A stretch of DNA of 64,000 nucleotides, taken from positions 62,001-126,000 of the forward strand of contig JAKFEE010000055.1 of assembly GCA_036675815.1 (NCBI GenBank). The letters are read 5' to 3'. The stretch is from JAKFEE01 sp036675815. Lineage in GTDB: Bacteria; Pseudomonadota; Alphaproteobacteria; Rhodospirillales; Magnetospirillaceae. Shown piece after piece: positions 50,670-59,490 of this stretch (position 1 is the stretch's first letter; each line of letters begins with the position of its first letter). Under the pieces are notes generated by a model. The model searched no databases, was not told where the DNA came from, and saw nothing but the letters and a program-made list of their open reading frames with translations. The position numbers were made by a program, and so were the translations under genes.

Positions 50670-51781
50670 TCCTGCCGACCGTCATCGCTGCCGCGCTTCT
50701 CGTCATCGGATGGCCTGCTGCCGCCCAGGAGGATGCCGGGCTGCTCGGCCTGCCCGCGCGTCTCAGCGAGCCCATGCCGCCGCCGGCCGCGCCGCCGGAA
50801 GCGGGGCAGGCGAAGGCCCCTGGCGAGGATGCACCGGCAGTGGTCGACGCGCGTGACTACCGTGCCGTCATGCGCGACATCGTCATCGACCTGTCGGCGT
50901 ATGCCCGCGGCCGCGACGGCGATTTCGTCGTGCTCGCCCGCGGCGGCGCCGAACTGCTGACGAAAAACCACCGCGAGACCGATGGCGGCGGCTCGGCCCA
51001 GCCCGTAGGGTCCCCGCAGCGCGCCTACATCCATGCCCTCGACGGCATCGTTCTCGATGGCCTGTATTGTGGCCGCACGAAACCCGACAAGATGACGCCG
51101 GCGGCCGAGCGCAAGCGGCTGATGTCCTTGGTGCGCCCCCTCCGCGACGAGGGGCGGCGCATCGTTTCCGTCGACTTCTGCCGTACCCCGAAGCTGGCGG
51201 CCGAGGCGCAGCGTCTGGCGGCCGCCGATGGTGTCCTGCAATTCGGCGCCGGTTCGCGGCTCGATGCCATCCCCCCGCGACCGCCGCACGAGAACGCCGA
51301 CCCGTTCACGTCGCTGACCCTGGCGCGCAACATTGCTTTCGCCCTGGACTCGAAGCCCTACGACACCCGCGGCGAATGGGTGATGAAGTTGGCCGAGACC
51401 AATCAGGATGTGTTGGTCGTCGACGTTTTTCATCGCGGCCGCGACGCGCTGACCGCGGCGGATGTGAAGGCGCTGAAATACAAGCGCCTGGGCAGCCGGC
51501 GGTTACTCCTTGCCGCGCTGCCCGTGGCGTCGATTCACGACGGCCACTTCTACTGGGAGAAGGACTGGCGGCCGGGCGCCCCATCGTTCCTGGCCGTTGC
51601 CGATGCCCAGCGACCGGGCACCATACTGGTCGAATATTGGACGCCGGAATGGATGGATCTGCTCGGCCGCTACCTCGAGGGCATCGTCGATCTCGGCTTC
51701 GATGGCGTCATGCTGGACGGCGTCGACGCCTTCCGCCGCTTCGAATCCCCACCGCCGGCCCACCAGTTTCTTTCGGAATGA
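50666..51781 (+). CDS. Secreted GH114-like (polygalactosaminidase superfamily) protein
   Basis: A 371-residue exported protein with a signal peptide (MILPTVIAAALLVIGWPAAAQ) and a Pro-rich linker up to about residue 60. The rest looks like a TIM barrel of the GH114/TM1410 superfamily: IDLSAYARGRDGDFVVLARGG in pieces, LDGIVLDGLYCG, VLVVDVF, VASIHDGHFYW, then GTILVEYWTPEWMDLLG and LGFDGVMLDGVDAF, whose acidic residues are catalytic candidates. It would cleave an amino-galactan or be a non-enzymatic relative. Its start overlaps the LhgO-like gene (ATGA). Confidence 0.7.
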   Translation: MILPTVIAAALLVIGWPAAAQEDAGLLGLPARLSEPMPPPAAPPEAGQAKAPGEDAPAVVDARDYRAVMRDIVIDLSAYARGRDGDFVVLARGGAELLTKNHRETDGGGSAQPVGSPQRAYIHALDGIVLDGLYCGRTKPDKMTPAAERKRLMSLVRPLRDEGRRIVSVDFCRTPKLAAEAQRLAAADGVLQFGAGSRLDAIPPRPPHENADPFTSLTLARNIAFALDSKPYDTRGEWVMKLAETNQDVLVVDVFHRGRDALTAADVKALKYKRLGSRRLLLAALPVASIHDGHFYWEKDWRPGAPSFLAVADAQRPGTILVEYWTPEWMDLLGRYLEGIVDLGFDGVMLDGVDAFRRFESPPPAHQFLSE

Positions 51782-51922
51782 GTGCGTCCACAGGCGGCCA
51801 GTTTTCGTTCTATTCCTCCCAAGAGTCTCTGGAGGCCATTGACTGCCGGACGGGCGAAGTACGGGGTTGAGGGACCGGCGAACCCTCGGCCTAATTGGGC
51901 GGCAAGGTCGATCACTGATATC

Positions 51923-52164
51923 GTAAAGGACCAAGTCGCCCGCCGGGACATGGTAGACGTCCTGCCAGCTCCGAGGATCGCCATAGGTCGTCATCGACTT
52001 GTAGAACATCGGACGCCGAATGCTTCGGATCACCGCCGCGATCCCCGGCCGATCGAACCCGAGCGCGTATGCATCGGAAAGTCCCGTCCGGGTGATCGCC
52101 AATGTCTCGACGGGAGAACGGCCTTGATGGCGGCGAGATCATAGGTCGGCCGACGCTTCTCCAT
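51923..52164 (-). pseudogene. mqsR: Decayed MqsR-type toxin gene
   Basis: The N-terminus MEKRRPTYDLAAIKAVL starts at 52164 in one frame. From 52102 the homology continues in another frame with ALGFDRPGIAAVIRSI, FYKSMTTYGDPRSWQDVYHV and PAGDLVLY, ending at 51923. These are characteristic MqsR toxin motifs. Restoring the frame needs one inserted or two deleted bases near 52102. The last 20 or so residues of the family (the VKFT...SFKEK end) are missing, and no MqsA antitoxin is recognisable downstream. This is a dead ribonuclease toxin gene in the 603-nt gap after the GH114-like gene. Confidence 0.8.
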
Positions 52165-52175
52165 GATCGGAACTA

Positions 52176-52194
52176 TGCCACCATATTGGTGGCA
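52176..52194. promoter_or_regulatory. TGCCACCA-TAT-TGGTGGCA palindrome upstream of decayed mqsR
   Basis: A perfect inverted repeat with 8-bp arms and a 3-nt spacer, 12 nt before the former mqsR start. MqsA in E. coli binds an AACCT-N3-AGGTT palindrome; the present site has the same arm/3-nt-spacer/arm geometry and an ACC/GGT core. It is probably the original operator, still intact although the toxin gene is broken. Confidence 0.5.
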
Positions 52195-52384
52195 CAACAA
52201 ACGCCTGCAAGACAGCTCCAATGACCGTCGGCGGCTCACAAGCAGAGAAGGTCCAACCCCCGTCACCTCTCTCCGTCAGAAACCGGCGGCGGACAAGGGC
52301 GCAAACGCCAAGGGCTAGACTAAGCCAGCCGCTCTTGGCGGCGCGCGGCTTTTCCTTATGTTAAGCTCTGGCAAGGAGTTGCGG
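52195..52384. other. Gap upstream of the VWA gene
   Basis: No gene is visible. Near 52325-52355 an AGCCGC / GCGGCT inverted repeat is followed by TTTTCC, a weak terminator-like structure, and TTATGTTAAG near 52357-52366 is the most AT-rich point and a possible -10 region for the VWA gene. Assignment is tentative. Confidence 0.3.
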
Positions 52385-53095
52385 ATGGGCGACAAGAAGC
52401 CGGTACCGGCGGCGCCGTCCTCGCGCAGCGAGGTCGATGCGTTCCTAAAAAAGCTGAACGAAGCGCCGCAACCGGCGGGGCAGGGGCGCGGGCGGCTGGT
52501 CTTTGCCATGGACGCCACCGCCAGCCGCGAGCCGCGCTGGGAACAAGCCGCCCGCATCCAGCAGGCGATGTTCCTGGAGACGGCGGCGCTGGGCGGGCTC
52601 GACATCCAACTTGTCTACTACCGCGGCTACGACGAGTGCCGCGCTTCGAAATGGGTACGGGGCGCCGAGGAACTGTTGCGGCTGATGCGGCAGGTGCACT
52701 GCCTTGGTGGCTACACCCAGATCGGTCGGGTGCTGTCGCACGCGCTGGCGGAAACCCGCCGCGGCAGGGTCAATGCGGTGATTTTCGTCGGTGACTGCTT
52801 CGAGGAGGATGCCGACGCCGTCTGCCGGCACGCCGGCGAACTCGGCGTGCTGCACGTGCCGGTGTTCGTGTTTCACGAAGGCCGCGACGCCACGGCGGCG
52901 CGGGTCTTTCCGCAAATCGCCAAGCTGTCGGGCGGCGCTTATTGCCGCTTCGACGCCTCCAGCCCAAACCAGTTGCGCGACCTGCTCTCGGCGGTGGCCG
53001 TCTACGCCGCCGGCGGCCGCAAGGCGCTGGCCGATTTCGGCAAGGCGCGGGGTGGGGTGGCCTTGCAACTGACCCATCACATGGGGGGCCGGTGA
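52385..53095 (+). CDS. VWA-domain protein
   Basis: A 236-residue soluble protein starting MGDKKPVPAA after AAGGAG. From residue 38 it is a von Willebrand A fold with an apparent MIDAS: D43-x-T45-x-S47 in VFAMDATASREP, a Thr in GGYTQIG and an Asp in FVGDCFEED. VWA domains of this sort mediate metal-dependent protein contacts, for example in chaperone-like complexes. The stop overlaps the GTG of the J-domain gene, indicating joint function. Confidence 0.82.
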   Translation: MGDKKPVPAAPSSRSEVDAFLKKLNEAPQPAGQGRGRLVFAMDATASREPRWEQAARIQQAMFLETAALGGLDIQLVYYRGYDECRASKWVRGAEELLRLMRQVHCLGGYTQIGRVLSHALAETRRGRVNAVIFVGDCFEEDADAVCRHAGELGVLHVPVFVFHEGRDATAARVFPQIAKLSGGAYCRFDASSPNQLRDLLSAVAVYAAGGRKALADFGKARGGVALQLTHHMGGR

Positions 53096-53829
53096 TCCAG
53101 GCGTTGGCGCTGGGGCTCGGGCTGTTGCTGGCCCTCATGTTGGCGAGTCGCTGGTTCGCCACGGCCTCGCCGGCGGCGGTGTTGCGGTTGCTCAAATGGG
53201 GCGGCATCGCGCTGGCATTGGTGATCGTGCTGGTGATGATCCGCACCGGCGCCATCGGACTGTTGTGGGCCGCCGCCGCCGCCCTGGCGCCGTGGCTCGT
53301 CCGCGCCATGTACGTCCGCTCCGCCTTCCGCCGCTTCCGCAATGCCTTCGGCACGGCGCCAAGCGGCGGGTGGCGTGACGCTGGCGCCGGAGCGCAGGCA
53401 CGGACCTCGGCGGTCGAAACCCGCTATTTGCAGATGAGCCTGGATCACGACAGCGGCACCTTCGACGGCGAGGTGCGCGAGGGTGAATTCCGGGGGCGCC
53501 GCCTGTGTCAGCTGGCGCTGGCCGAACTGGCGCGGCTGTGGCGGGAATGCCAGGCCGATCCCCAATCGGCGCAGGTGCTCGAGGCATGGCTCGAGCGCCA
53601 TCATCCCGACTGGCGCGATACCTTTTTTGCCACGGCCGAGCCGGCGGCCGGCGGGCAAATGTCACGGGAGGAAGCCTACGCGGTCCTCGGCTTGCGGCCT
53701 GGGGCCAGCGCGGATGAGATAAGGATAGCGCATCGGCGGCTGATGATGCGTTGCCATCCCGACCATGGCGGCTCGGACTGGCTGGCCAGCCGCCTGAATC
53801 AAGCGAAAGACATGCTGCTTTCCCCCTGA
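53092..53829 (+). CDS. Membrane-anchored J-domain protein
   Basis: A 245-residue DnaJ-like protein starting at a GTG. Two hydrophobic segments lie at about 1-20 and 36-70 (ALALVIVLVMIRTGAIGLLW). The central region (about 105-180) is a TerB/DjlA-like helical stretch (LCQLALAELARLWREC), and the J domain is at 190-245 with the HPD motif at 222-224 (RCHPDHGG). J domains stimulate DnaK ATPase; an inner-membrane anchor would bring DnaK to a local client. It is coupled to the VWA gene (GTGA overlap). Confidence 0.85.
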   Translation: MIQALALGLGLLLALMLASRWFATASPAAVLRLLKWGGIALALVIVLVMIRTGAIGLLWAAAAALAPWLVRAMYVRSAFRRFRNAFGTAPSGGWRDAGAGAQARTSAVETRYLQMSLDHDSGTFDGEVREGEFRGRRLCQLALAELARLWRECQADPQSAQVLEAWLERHHPDWRDTFFATAEPAAGGQMSREEAYAVLGLRPGASADEIRIAHRRLMMRCHPDHGGSDWLASRLNQAKDMLLSP

Positions 53830-53942
53830 TGGAGCCGTTGCGCCCATGGGGCCGGCATGGCAGAAAGAGCCGTGGCCACGCCTCAAAGGCGCGGCCCGCA
53901 CCAGACTTGCACCTATTTTTGGGTTGAAGCAGAGGGATTGTG

Positions 53943-54815
53943 ATGGCGCGACGCGTGAGAAAAGCCGTGTTCCCGGTGGGTGGGATGGGCACCCGCTTTC
54001 TGCCGGCGACGAAGGCGATGCCGAAGGAGATGCTTCCGGTCGTCGACAAGCCGCTGATCCAGTACGCCGTCGAAGAGGCGCAGGCTGCCGGGATCGAGCA
54101 TTTCATCTTCGTCACCGGCCGCGGCAAGAATGCCATAGAGGACCATTTCGACCACGCGCCCGATCTCGAGCGTACCTTGGCCGAACGCGGCAAGACCGCC
54201 GAAATCGCCGCCGTCACTTCGTGGATGCCGAAATCGGGGCAGGTCTCCTACACGCGCCAGACGGAACCCCTGGGCCTGGGCCATGCCGTGTGGTGCGCGC
54301 GCGACCTGGTGGGCGAGGAGCCCTTCGCCGTGATCCTGCCGGACGACCTGGTGCTGTCGAAGACGCCCTGCCTCAAGCAGATGGTCGCCGCCCATGCCGA
54401 AGTCGGCGGCAATGTCGTCGCGGTGATGGACGTGCCCCGCGAGCACACCAAGCGCTACGGCATCCTCGACGTCGAGAACGACAATGGCCGCCTGGCTCGG
54501 GCCAAGGGCCTGGTGGAGAAGCCGGACCCGGAAAAGGCGCCGTCGACCCTGTCGATCATCGGCCGCTACATCCTCCACCCCAGCGTGTTCGAATATCTCG
54601 ACAAGCAGCAGCGCGGCGCCGGCAACGAAATCCAGTTGACCGATGCCATGGCGCAAACCATCGACGTCGTGCCGTTCCATGGCCTTCGCTTCGAAGGGCA
54701 GCGCTTCGATTGCGGCGACAAGGTCGGCTTCCTGCATGCCAACCTGGTCTTCGGCCTGGCCCGCCCCGATATCGGCCCGGCCCTGCGCGAGGTGCTGCGC
54801 GGCAGCGAAATCTGA
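53943..54815 (+). CDS. galU: UTP-glucose-1-phosphate uridylyltransferase
   Basis: A 290-residue nucleotidyltransferase making UDP-glucose. VFPVGGMGTRFLPATKAMPKEML in pieces shows the signature GxGTRFLPATK, followed by EPLGLGHAVWCA, ILPDDLVL and GNEIQLTDAMAQ. The start is ambiguous by one codon (GTG at 53940 or ATG at 53943). It opens the galU-udg-pgm-manB cluster. Confidence 0.97.
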   Translation: MARRVRKAVFPVGGMGTRFLPATKAMPKEMLPVVDKPLIQYAVEEAQAAGIEHFIFVTGRGKNAIEDHFDHAPDLERTLAERGKTAEIAAVTSWMPKSGQVSYTRQTEPLGLGHAVWCARDLVGEEPFAVILPDDLVLSKTPCLKQMVAAHAEVGGNVVAVMDVPREHTKRYGILDVENDNGRLARAKGLVEKPDPEKAPSTLSIIGRYILHPSVFEYLDKQQRGAGNEIQLTDAMAQTIDVVPFHGLRFEGQRFDCGDKVGFLHANLVFGLARPDIGPALREVLRGSEI

Positions 54816-54919
54816 CCGATGCCCCCTTGGCCTATGCATTCCGGCGCGCTGTGCGGCAGCCGGGGGCGCACCCCAATTGCCTGGGATAGCATTGCGCGGG
54901 GCCACCAAGGAGAACCTGT

Positions 54920-56233
54920 ATGCGCATCGCCATGATCGGCACCGGTTACGTGGGACTTGTCTCGGGCGCCTGTTTCTCGGAATTCGGCATCGACGTGGTT
55001 TGCGTCGACACCGACGAGGCCAAGATCAGCCGGCTGAATGCGGGCGAAATCCCCATCTACGAGCCGGGGCTCGATGAACTGGTGGCCAGCAACGCCAAGG
55101 CCGGCCGCCTGTCCTTCACCACCGATCTGGCGGCGGCCATGAAGGGGGCCGAGGCGGTGTTCATCGCCGTCGGCACTCCCAGCCGGCGCGGCGATGGCCA
55201 CGCCGATCTCTCGTACGTCTATCAGGCGGCCCGCGACATCGCCGCCTATCTGGACGGTTACACGGTGGTCGTCACCAAATCGACGGTGCCGGTCGGCACC
55301 GGGCGCGAGGTCGCGCGCATCATCGCCGCCGAGCGGCCCGACGCCGATTTCGACGTGGTCTCCAACCCCGAATTCCTGCGCGAGGGCTCAGCGATCAACG
55401 ACTTCATGCGCCCCGACCGCGTCGTCCTCGGCACCGACAGCGAGCGCGCCCGCGCCGTGATGCGCCAGCTCTATCGGGTGCTGTATCTCATTGAAACGCC
55501 GATGGTCTTCACCAGCCTCGAGACCAGCGAGCTCATCAAATACGCCGCCAACACCTTCCTGGCGGCCAAGATCACCTTCATCAACGAGATCGCCGACCTG
55601 TGCGAGAGGGTCGGCGCCGACGTTCACGACGTGGCGAAGGGCATCGGCCTCGACGGCCGCATCGGCAGGAAGTTCCTGCACCCCGGCCCCGGGTATGGCG
55701 GCTCGTGCTTCCCCAAGGATACGCTGGCACTGGTACGGACGGCGCGCGATCACGATTCGCCGCTGCGGATCATCGAGACCGTGGTCGCGGTCAATGACGA
55801 GCGCAAGCGCCGCATGGCCGACAAGATCGTCGGCGCCTGCGACGGCTCGGTCGGCGGCAAGACCATCGCCGTACTGGGCGTAACCTTCAAGCCCAACACC
55901 GACGACATGCGCGACAGCCCCAGCCTCGACATCATTCCCGCCCTGCAGACGGCGGGGGCCACCGTCCGCGCCTTCGACCCGGAAGGCATGGCCGAAGCCG
56001 GGCGGATGCTGCCCGATGTCGTCTGGTGCGATGACGCCTATGCCGCGATGGAGGGCGCCGATGCGGTCGCCGTCCTCACCGAGTGGAACGAGTTCCGCGC
56101 GCTCAATCTCGACCGCATGAAGACGCTTCTGCGTCAGCCGGTGATGGTTGACCTGCGCAACATCTACGAGCCCGACGAGATGCGCGCTGCCGGTTTTATT
56201 TATGCCTCGGTCGGCCGGCCGGGCAGCCGCTAG
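54920..56233 (+). CDS. udg: UDP-glucose 6-dehydrogenase
   Basis: A 437-residue enzyme oxidising UDP-glucose to UDP-glucuronate with two NAD+. The N-terminal NAD motif is MRIAMIGTGYVGLVSGACF, the catalytic cysteine is in PGYGGSCFPKDT, and VLGVTFKPNTDDMRDSPSL starts the UDP-binding domain. It uses the product of GalU, encoded 104 nt upstream, so the pair feeds polysaccharide or lipid A-type glycosylation. Confidence 0.97.
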   Translation: MRIAMIGTGYVGLVSGACFSEFGIDVVCVDTDEAKISRLNAGEIPIYEPGLDELVASNAKAGRLSFTTDLAAAMKGAEAVFIAVGTPSRRGDGHADLSYVYQAARDIAAYLDGYTVVVTKSTVPVGTGREVARIIAAERPDADFDVVSNPEFLREGSAINDFMRPDRVVLGTDSERARAVMRQLYRVLYLIETPMVFTSLETSELIKYAANTFLAAKITFINEIADLCERVGADVHDVAKGIGLDGRIGRKFLHPGPGYGGSCFPKDTLALVRTARDHDSPLRIIETVVAVNDERKRRMADKIVGACDGSVGGKTIAVLGVTFKPNTDDMRDSPSLDIIPALQTAGATVRAFDPEGMAEAGRMLPDVVWCDDAYAAMEGADAVAVLTEWNEFRALNLDRMKTLLRQPVMVDLRNIYEPDEMRAAGFIYASVGRPGSR

Positions 56234-56238
56234 AACAT

Positions 56239-56354
56239 CCCTCTCCCGCAAGCGGGAGAGGGAGGGGACCCGCGCAGCGGGGAGGGTGAGGGTGGCGCTT
56301 CGGCATCTAAGCACTACCCTCACCCCGACCCTCTCCCGCAAGCGGGAGAGGGAG
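56239..56354. repeat. CCCTCTCCCGC palindromic element between udg and pgm
   Basis: Ends are perfect mirror hairpins (CCCTCTCCCGCAAGCGGGAG at the left and the same at the right), with GGGAGGGTGAGGG and CCCTCACCCCGACC inside. Same family as 32388-32508 and in the same relative orientation. It fills the gap between udg and pgm. Confidence 0.75.
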
Positions 56355-56377
56355 TTATCGAGGAGATCGATCAGCCC

Positions 56378-58006
56378 ATGATCCGCACCGTCCCCACCAA
56401 GCCCTTCGCGGGACAGAAGCCGGGGACCTCCGGCCTCCGCAAGAAGGTGAAGGTCTTTCAGCAGCCGCATTATCTCGAGAATTTCGTGCAGTCGATCTTC
56501 GACTCGCTCGAGGGCTTCGGGGGCCAGACCCTGGTGCTGGGCGGCGACGGGCGCTATCACAACCGCGCCGCGATCCAGACCATCCTCAAGCAGGCGGCGG
56601 CCAACGGCTTCGGCCGCGTCCTCGTCGGCCAAGGCGGGATCCTGTCGACGCCGGCGGCCTCTTGTGTCATCCGCCAGCACGAGGCGTTCGGCGGCATCAT
56701 CCTCTCGGCCAGTCACAATCCCGGCGGCCCGGACGAGGATTTCGGCATCAAGTACAATATCTCGGCCGGCGGGCCGGCGCCGGAGAAGGTCACCGAGGCC
56801 ATCTACGCGCGCTCGCAATCGATCGCCGAGTACCGCGTCCTCGACGCCGCCGACGTCGACATCGACCGCCTGGGCGAGACGCGCCTGGGCGAGATGGCCG
56901 TGGTGGTCATCGATCCGGTGGCCGACTACGCCGAACTGATGGAAGGCCTGTTCGACTTCGGCGCCATCCGTGAGCTGTTTGCCTCGGGCGTCCGCATGTG
57001 CTTCGATGCGATGAGTGCCGTGACCGGCCCCTATGCGACGGAAATCCTCGAGCGTCGGCTGGGCGCAGCCCCCGGCACGGTGATCAATGGCCGGCCCCTC
57101 GAGGACTTCGGCGGGCATCACCCGGACCCCAATCTGGTGCATGCACGCGACCTCGTCGCCGTCATGAATGGCGCCGACGCTCCCGATTTGGGTGCGGCCT
57201 CGGACGGCGATGGCGATCGCAACATGATCCTGGGGCGAAACTTCTACGTGACGCCGTCCGACAGCCTGGCCGTGCTCGCCGCCAATGCGACGCTGACGCC
57301 GGGCTACCGCAAGGGGCTGGCAGGGATCGCCCGGTCGATGCCCACCAGCCAGGCGGCCGATCGTGTCGCCGCCAAGCTCGGCATCCCCTGCTGGGAGACG
57401 CCGACCGGCTGGAAGTTTTTCGGCAACCTGCTCGATGCCGGCAAGGCCACCTTGTGCGGCGAGGAGAGTTTCGGCACCGGTTCCGACCACGTGCGCGAGA
57501 AGGACGGCGTGTGGGCCGTCCTGATGTGGCTGAACGTGCTGGCGGCGCGGCGCCGGTCGGTGGCCGAGATCGTGCGCGAGCACTGGCGGGGCCACGGGCG
57601 CAACTATTATTCCCGGCATGACTACGAAGGCCTGGATACCGGTGCGGCCGAGGCATTGATGGAGGCGCTGCGTCAGGCACTGCCCGGGCTCGAGGGCCGT
57701 GCCTTCGGCGGCTATCGCGTCGCCACGGCCGACGACTTCAGCTACACCGATCCGGTCGACGGCAGCATCTCGCGCCGCCAGGGCATTCGCGTCATCTTCG
57801 ACGACGGCTCGCGCATCGTGTTCCGGCTATCCGGGACCGGCACCGAGGGGGCGACGCTGCGCGTCTACATCGAGCGTTACGAGCCCGATGCGTCCCGCCA
57901 TGATCTCGACCCGCAGCAGGCGCTGGGCCAATTGATCGGTATCGCCGGGGACATCGCCGAAATCGAGAGGCGGACGGGGCGGAAGGAGCCGACCGTCATC
58001 ACCTGA
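56378..58006 (+). CDS. pgm: Phosphoglucomutase (alpha-D-glucose-specific)
   Basis: A 542-residue phosphohexomutase interconverting glucose-1- and glucose-6-phosphate. The phospho-serine is S112 in SASHNPGG, the metal loop is ASDGDGDRN, the sugar-specificity motif is CGEESFGTGSDH, and the phosphate-binding loop is FRLSGTGTEGATLR. This belongs to the PGM1-like (COG0033) branch. Its product G1P is the substrate of GalU in the same cluster. Confidence 0.97.
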   Translation: MIRTVPTKPFAGQKPGTSGLRKKVKVFQQPHYLENFVQSIFDSLEGFGGQTLVLGGDGRYHNRAAIQTILKQAAANGFGRVLVGQGGILSTPAASCVIRQHEAFGGIILSASHNPGGPDEDFGIKYNISAGGPAPEKVTEAIYARSQSIAEYRVLDAADVDIDRLGETRLGEMAVVVIDPVADYAELMEGLFDFGAIRELFASGVRMCFDAMSAVTGPYATEILERRLGAAPGTVINGRPLEDFGGHHPDPNLVHARDLVAVMNGADAPDLGAASDGDGDRNMILGRNFYVTPSDSLAVLAANATLTPGYRKGLAGIARSMPTSQAADRVAAKLGIPCWETPTGWKFFGNLLDAGKATLCGEESFGTGSDHVREKDGVWAVLMWLNVLAARRRSVAEIVREHWRGHGRNYYSRHDYEGLDTGAAEALMEALRQALPGLEGRAFGGYRVATADDFSYTDPVDGSISRRQGIRVIFDDGSRIVFRLSGTGTEGATLRVYIERYEPDASRHDLDPQQALGQLIGIAGDIAEIERRTGRKEPTVIT

Positions 58007-58026
58007 GCTCCGTGGAGATCGAGCCA

Positions 58027-59409
58027 ATGACCGCCCACCGTTTCCATCCCACCATCCTGCGCGAATACGACATCCGCGGCATTGTCGGTGAGACGCTGTT
58101 CGCGGACGATGCCCGCGCCATCGGCCGGGCCTTCGGCACCATCGTCGCCCGTGGCGGCGGCAAGGTGGTGTGCGTCGGCTATGACGGCCGGCTGAGTTCG
58201 CCCGAGATGGAAGCGGCGGTGGTCGAAGGGCTGACGGCGGCGGGCATCGAGGTGCGGCGCGTCGGGCGTGGGCCGACGCCGATGCTGTATTTCGCCGTGC
58301 GCAGCCTCGATGCCGATGGCGGCATCATGGTCACCGGCTCGCACAATCCGCCCGACCACAACGGTTTCAAGATGATGATCGGGGCCAAATCCTTCTACGG
58401 CAGCGACATCCGCACGCTGGGCGAGATCGCCGCCAGCGGCGAGTTTGCGCAAGGCGCCGGCCGGGTGGCCGAGCAGCCGCTGCTGGATGCCTATGTCGAG
58501 CGCCTGCTGCAGGACTATAAGGGTGACCGGCTGCTGACCGTGGTGTGGGACGCCGGCAACGGCGCCACCGGCGAGGCGATGGGCAAGCTCACCCAGCGCC
58601 TGCCGGGGCGGCACGTGCTGCTGTTTGACGAGATCGACGGCACCTTTCCCAACCACCATCCTGATCCGACCGAGCCGCACAACCTCAAGGTACTGCAGGA
58701 CCGCGTGCTCGAGGAGCAGGCCGATCTCGGCATCGCCTTCGACGGCGACGGCGACCGCATCGGCGTCGTCGACGGTCAGGGGCGCATTCTGTGGGGCGAC
58801 CAGATCCTGCAGATCCTGGGCGAGGAGGTACTGAAATCGGCGCCCGGCGCCACCATCATCGCCGACGTCAAGGCCTCGCAGGCGCTGTTCGACGAAATCC
58901 GGCGCATGGGCGGCCAGCCGCTGATGTGGCGCACCGGGCATTCGCTGATCAAGACCAAGATGGCCGAGACCGGGGCGCCGCTGGCCGGGGAGATGAGCGG
59001 CCACATCTTCTTCGCCGACAAGTATTTCGGGTATGATGACGCGCTGTACGCCGCCGTGCGCCTGCTCGATACAGTATCGCGCTGGGGCGATCGGACTCTG
59101 GCCGAGCGGCTGGACCAGATGCCGCACATGGTCAACACCCCCGAGATGCGCTTCGACTGCCCGGACGAGCGCAAGTTCCAGGTCATCGACGAGGTGCGGG
59201 GCCGTCTGCACCAAGCCGGTGCCGATTTCAACGACATCGACGGCGTGCGCGTGCTCACGGCTGACGGCTGGTGGTTGCTGCGCGCGTCCAATACACAGGC
59301 GGTGCTGGTGGCGCGCGCCGAAGCGCGGACCGTCGAGGGCTTGACGCGGCTGCGGGCGGCGCTGGAGGCGCAACTGCATTTGAGCGGTGTCGCGCCGCCG
59401 CGTGCATAG
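58027..59409 (+). CDS. manB: Phosphomannomutase/phosphoglucomutase (ManB/AlgC type)
   Basis: A 460-residue enzyme of the COG1109 branch. It starts with FHPTILREYDIRGIVGETL; the phospho-serine is S105 in VTGSHNPPDHNG, the metal loop is FDGDGDRIG and GEMSGHIFF is the sugar-specificity loop. It may act on mannose- and glucose-phosphates for GDP-mannose or exopolysaccharide precursors. An ATG at 58027 with GGAG 9 nt before it is preferred over a GTG at 58012. It is 20 nt after pgm, so two unrelated-specificity mutases are cotranscribed. Confidence 0.95.
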   Translation: MTAHRFHPTILREYDIRGIVGETLFADDARAIGRAFGTIVARGGGKVVCVGYDGRLSSPEMEAAVVEGLTAAGIEVRRVGRGPTPMLYFAVRSLDADGGIMVTGSHNPPDHNGFKMMIGAKSFYGSDIRTLGEIAASGEFAQGAGRVAEQPLLDAYVERLLQDYKGDRLLTVVWDAGNGATGEAMGKLTQRLPGRHVLLFDEIDGTFPNHHPDPTEPHNLKVLQDRVLEEQADLGIAFDGDGDRIGVVDGQGRILWGDQILQILGEEVLKSAPGATIIADVKASQALFDEIRRMGGQPLMWRTGHSLIKTKMAETGAPLAGEMSGHIFFADKYFGYDDALYAAVRLLDTVSRWGDRTLAERLDQMPHMVNTPEMRFDCPDERKFQVIDEVRGRLHQAGADFNDIDGVRVLTADGWWLLRASNTQAVLVARAEARTVEGLTRLRAALEAQLHLSGVAPPRA

Positions 59410-59490
59410 GTCGTCACGGCCAACGGCTTGCCGGGTGGCCGCCCTTGCCTCTATCGTGGCCTCGGCTGCCGTGGGGGCTGGTTTACTTCC

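Noticed and set aside
51503..51922. Continuation of the decayed mqsR frame into the 3' end of the GH114-like gene
   Set aside because: The reading frame stays open by chance; residues after PAGDLVLY have no MqsR similarity and are antisense to a real gene.
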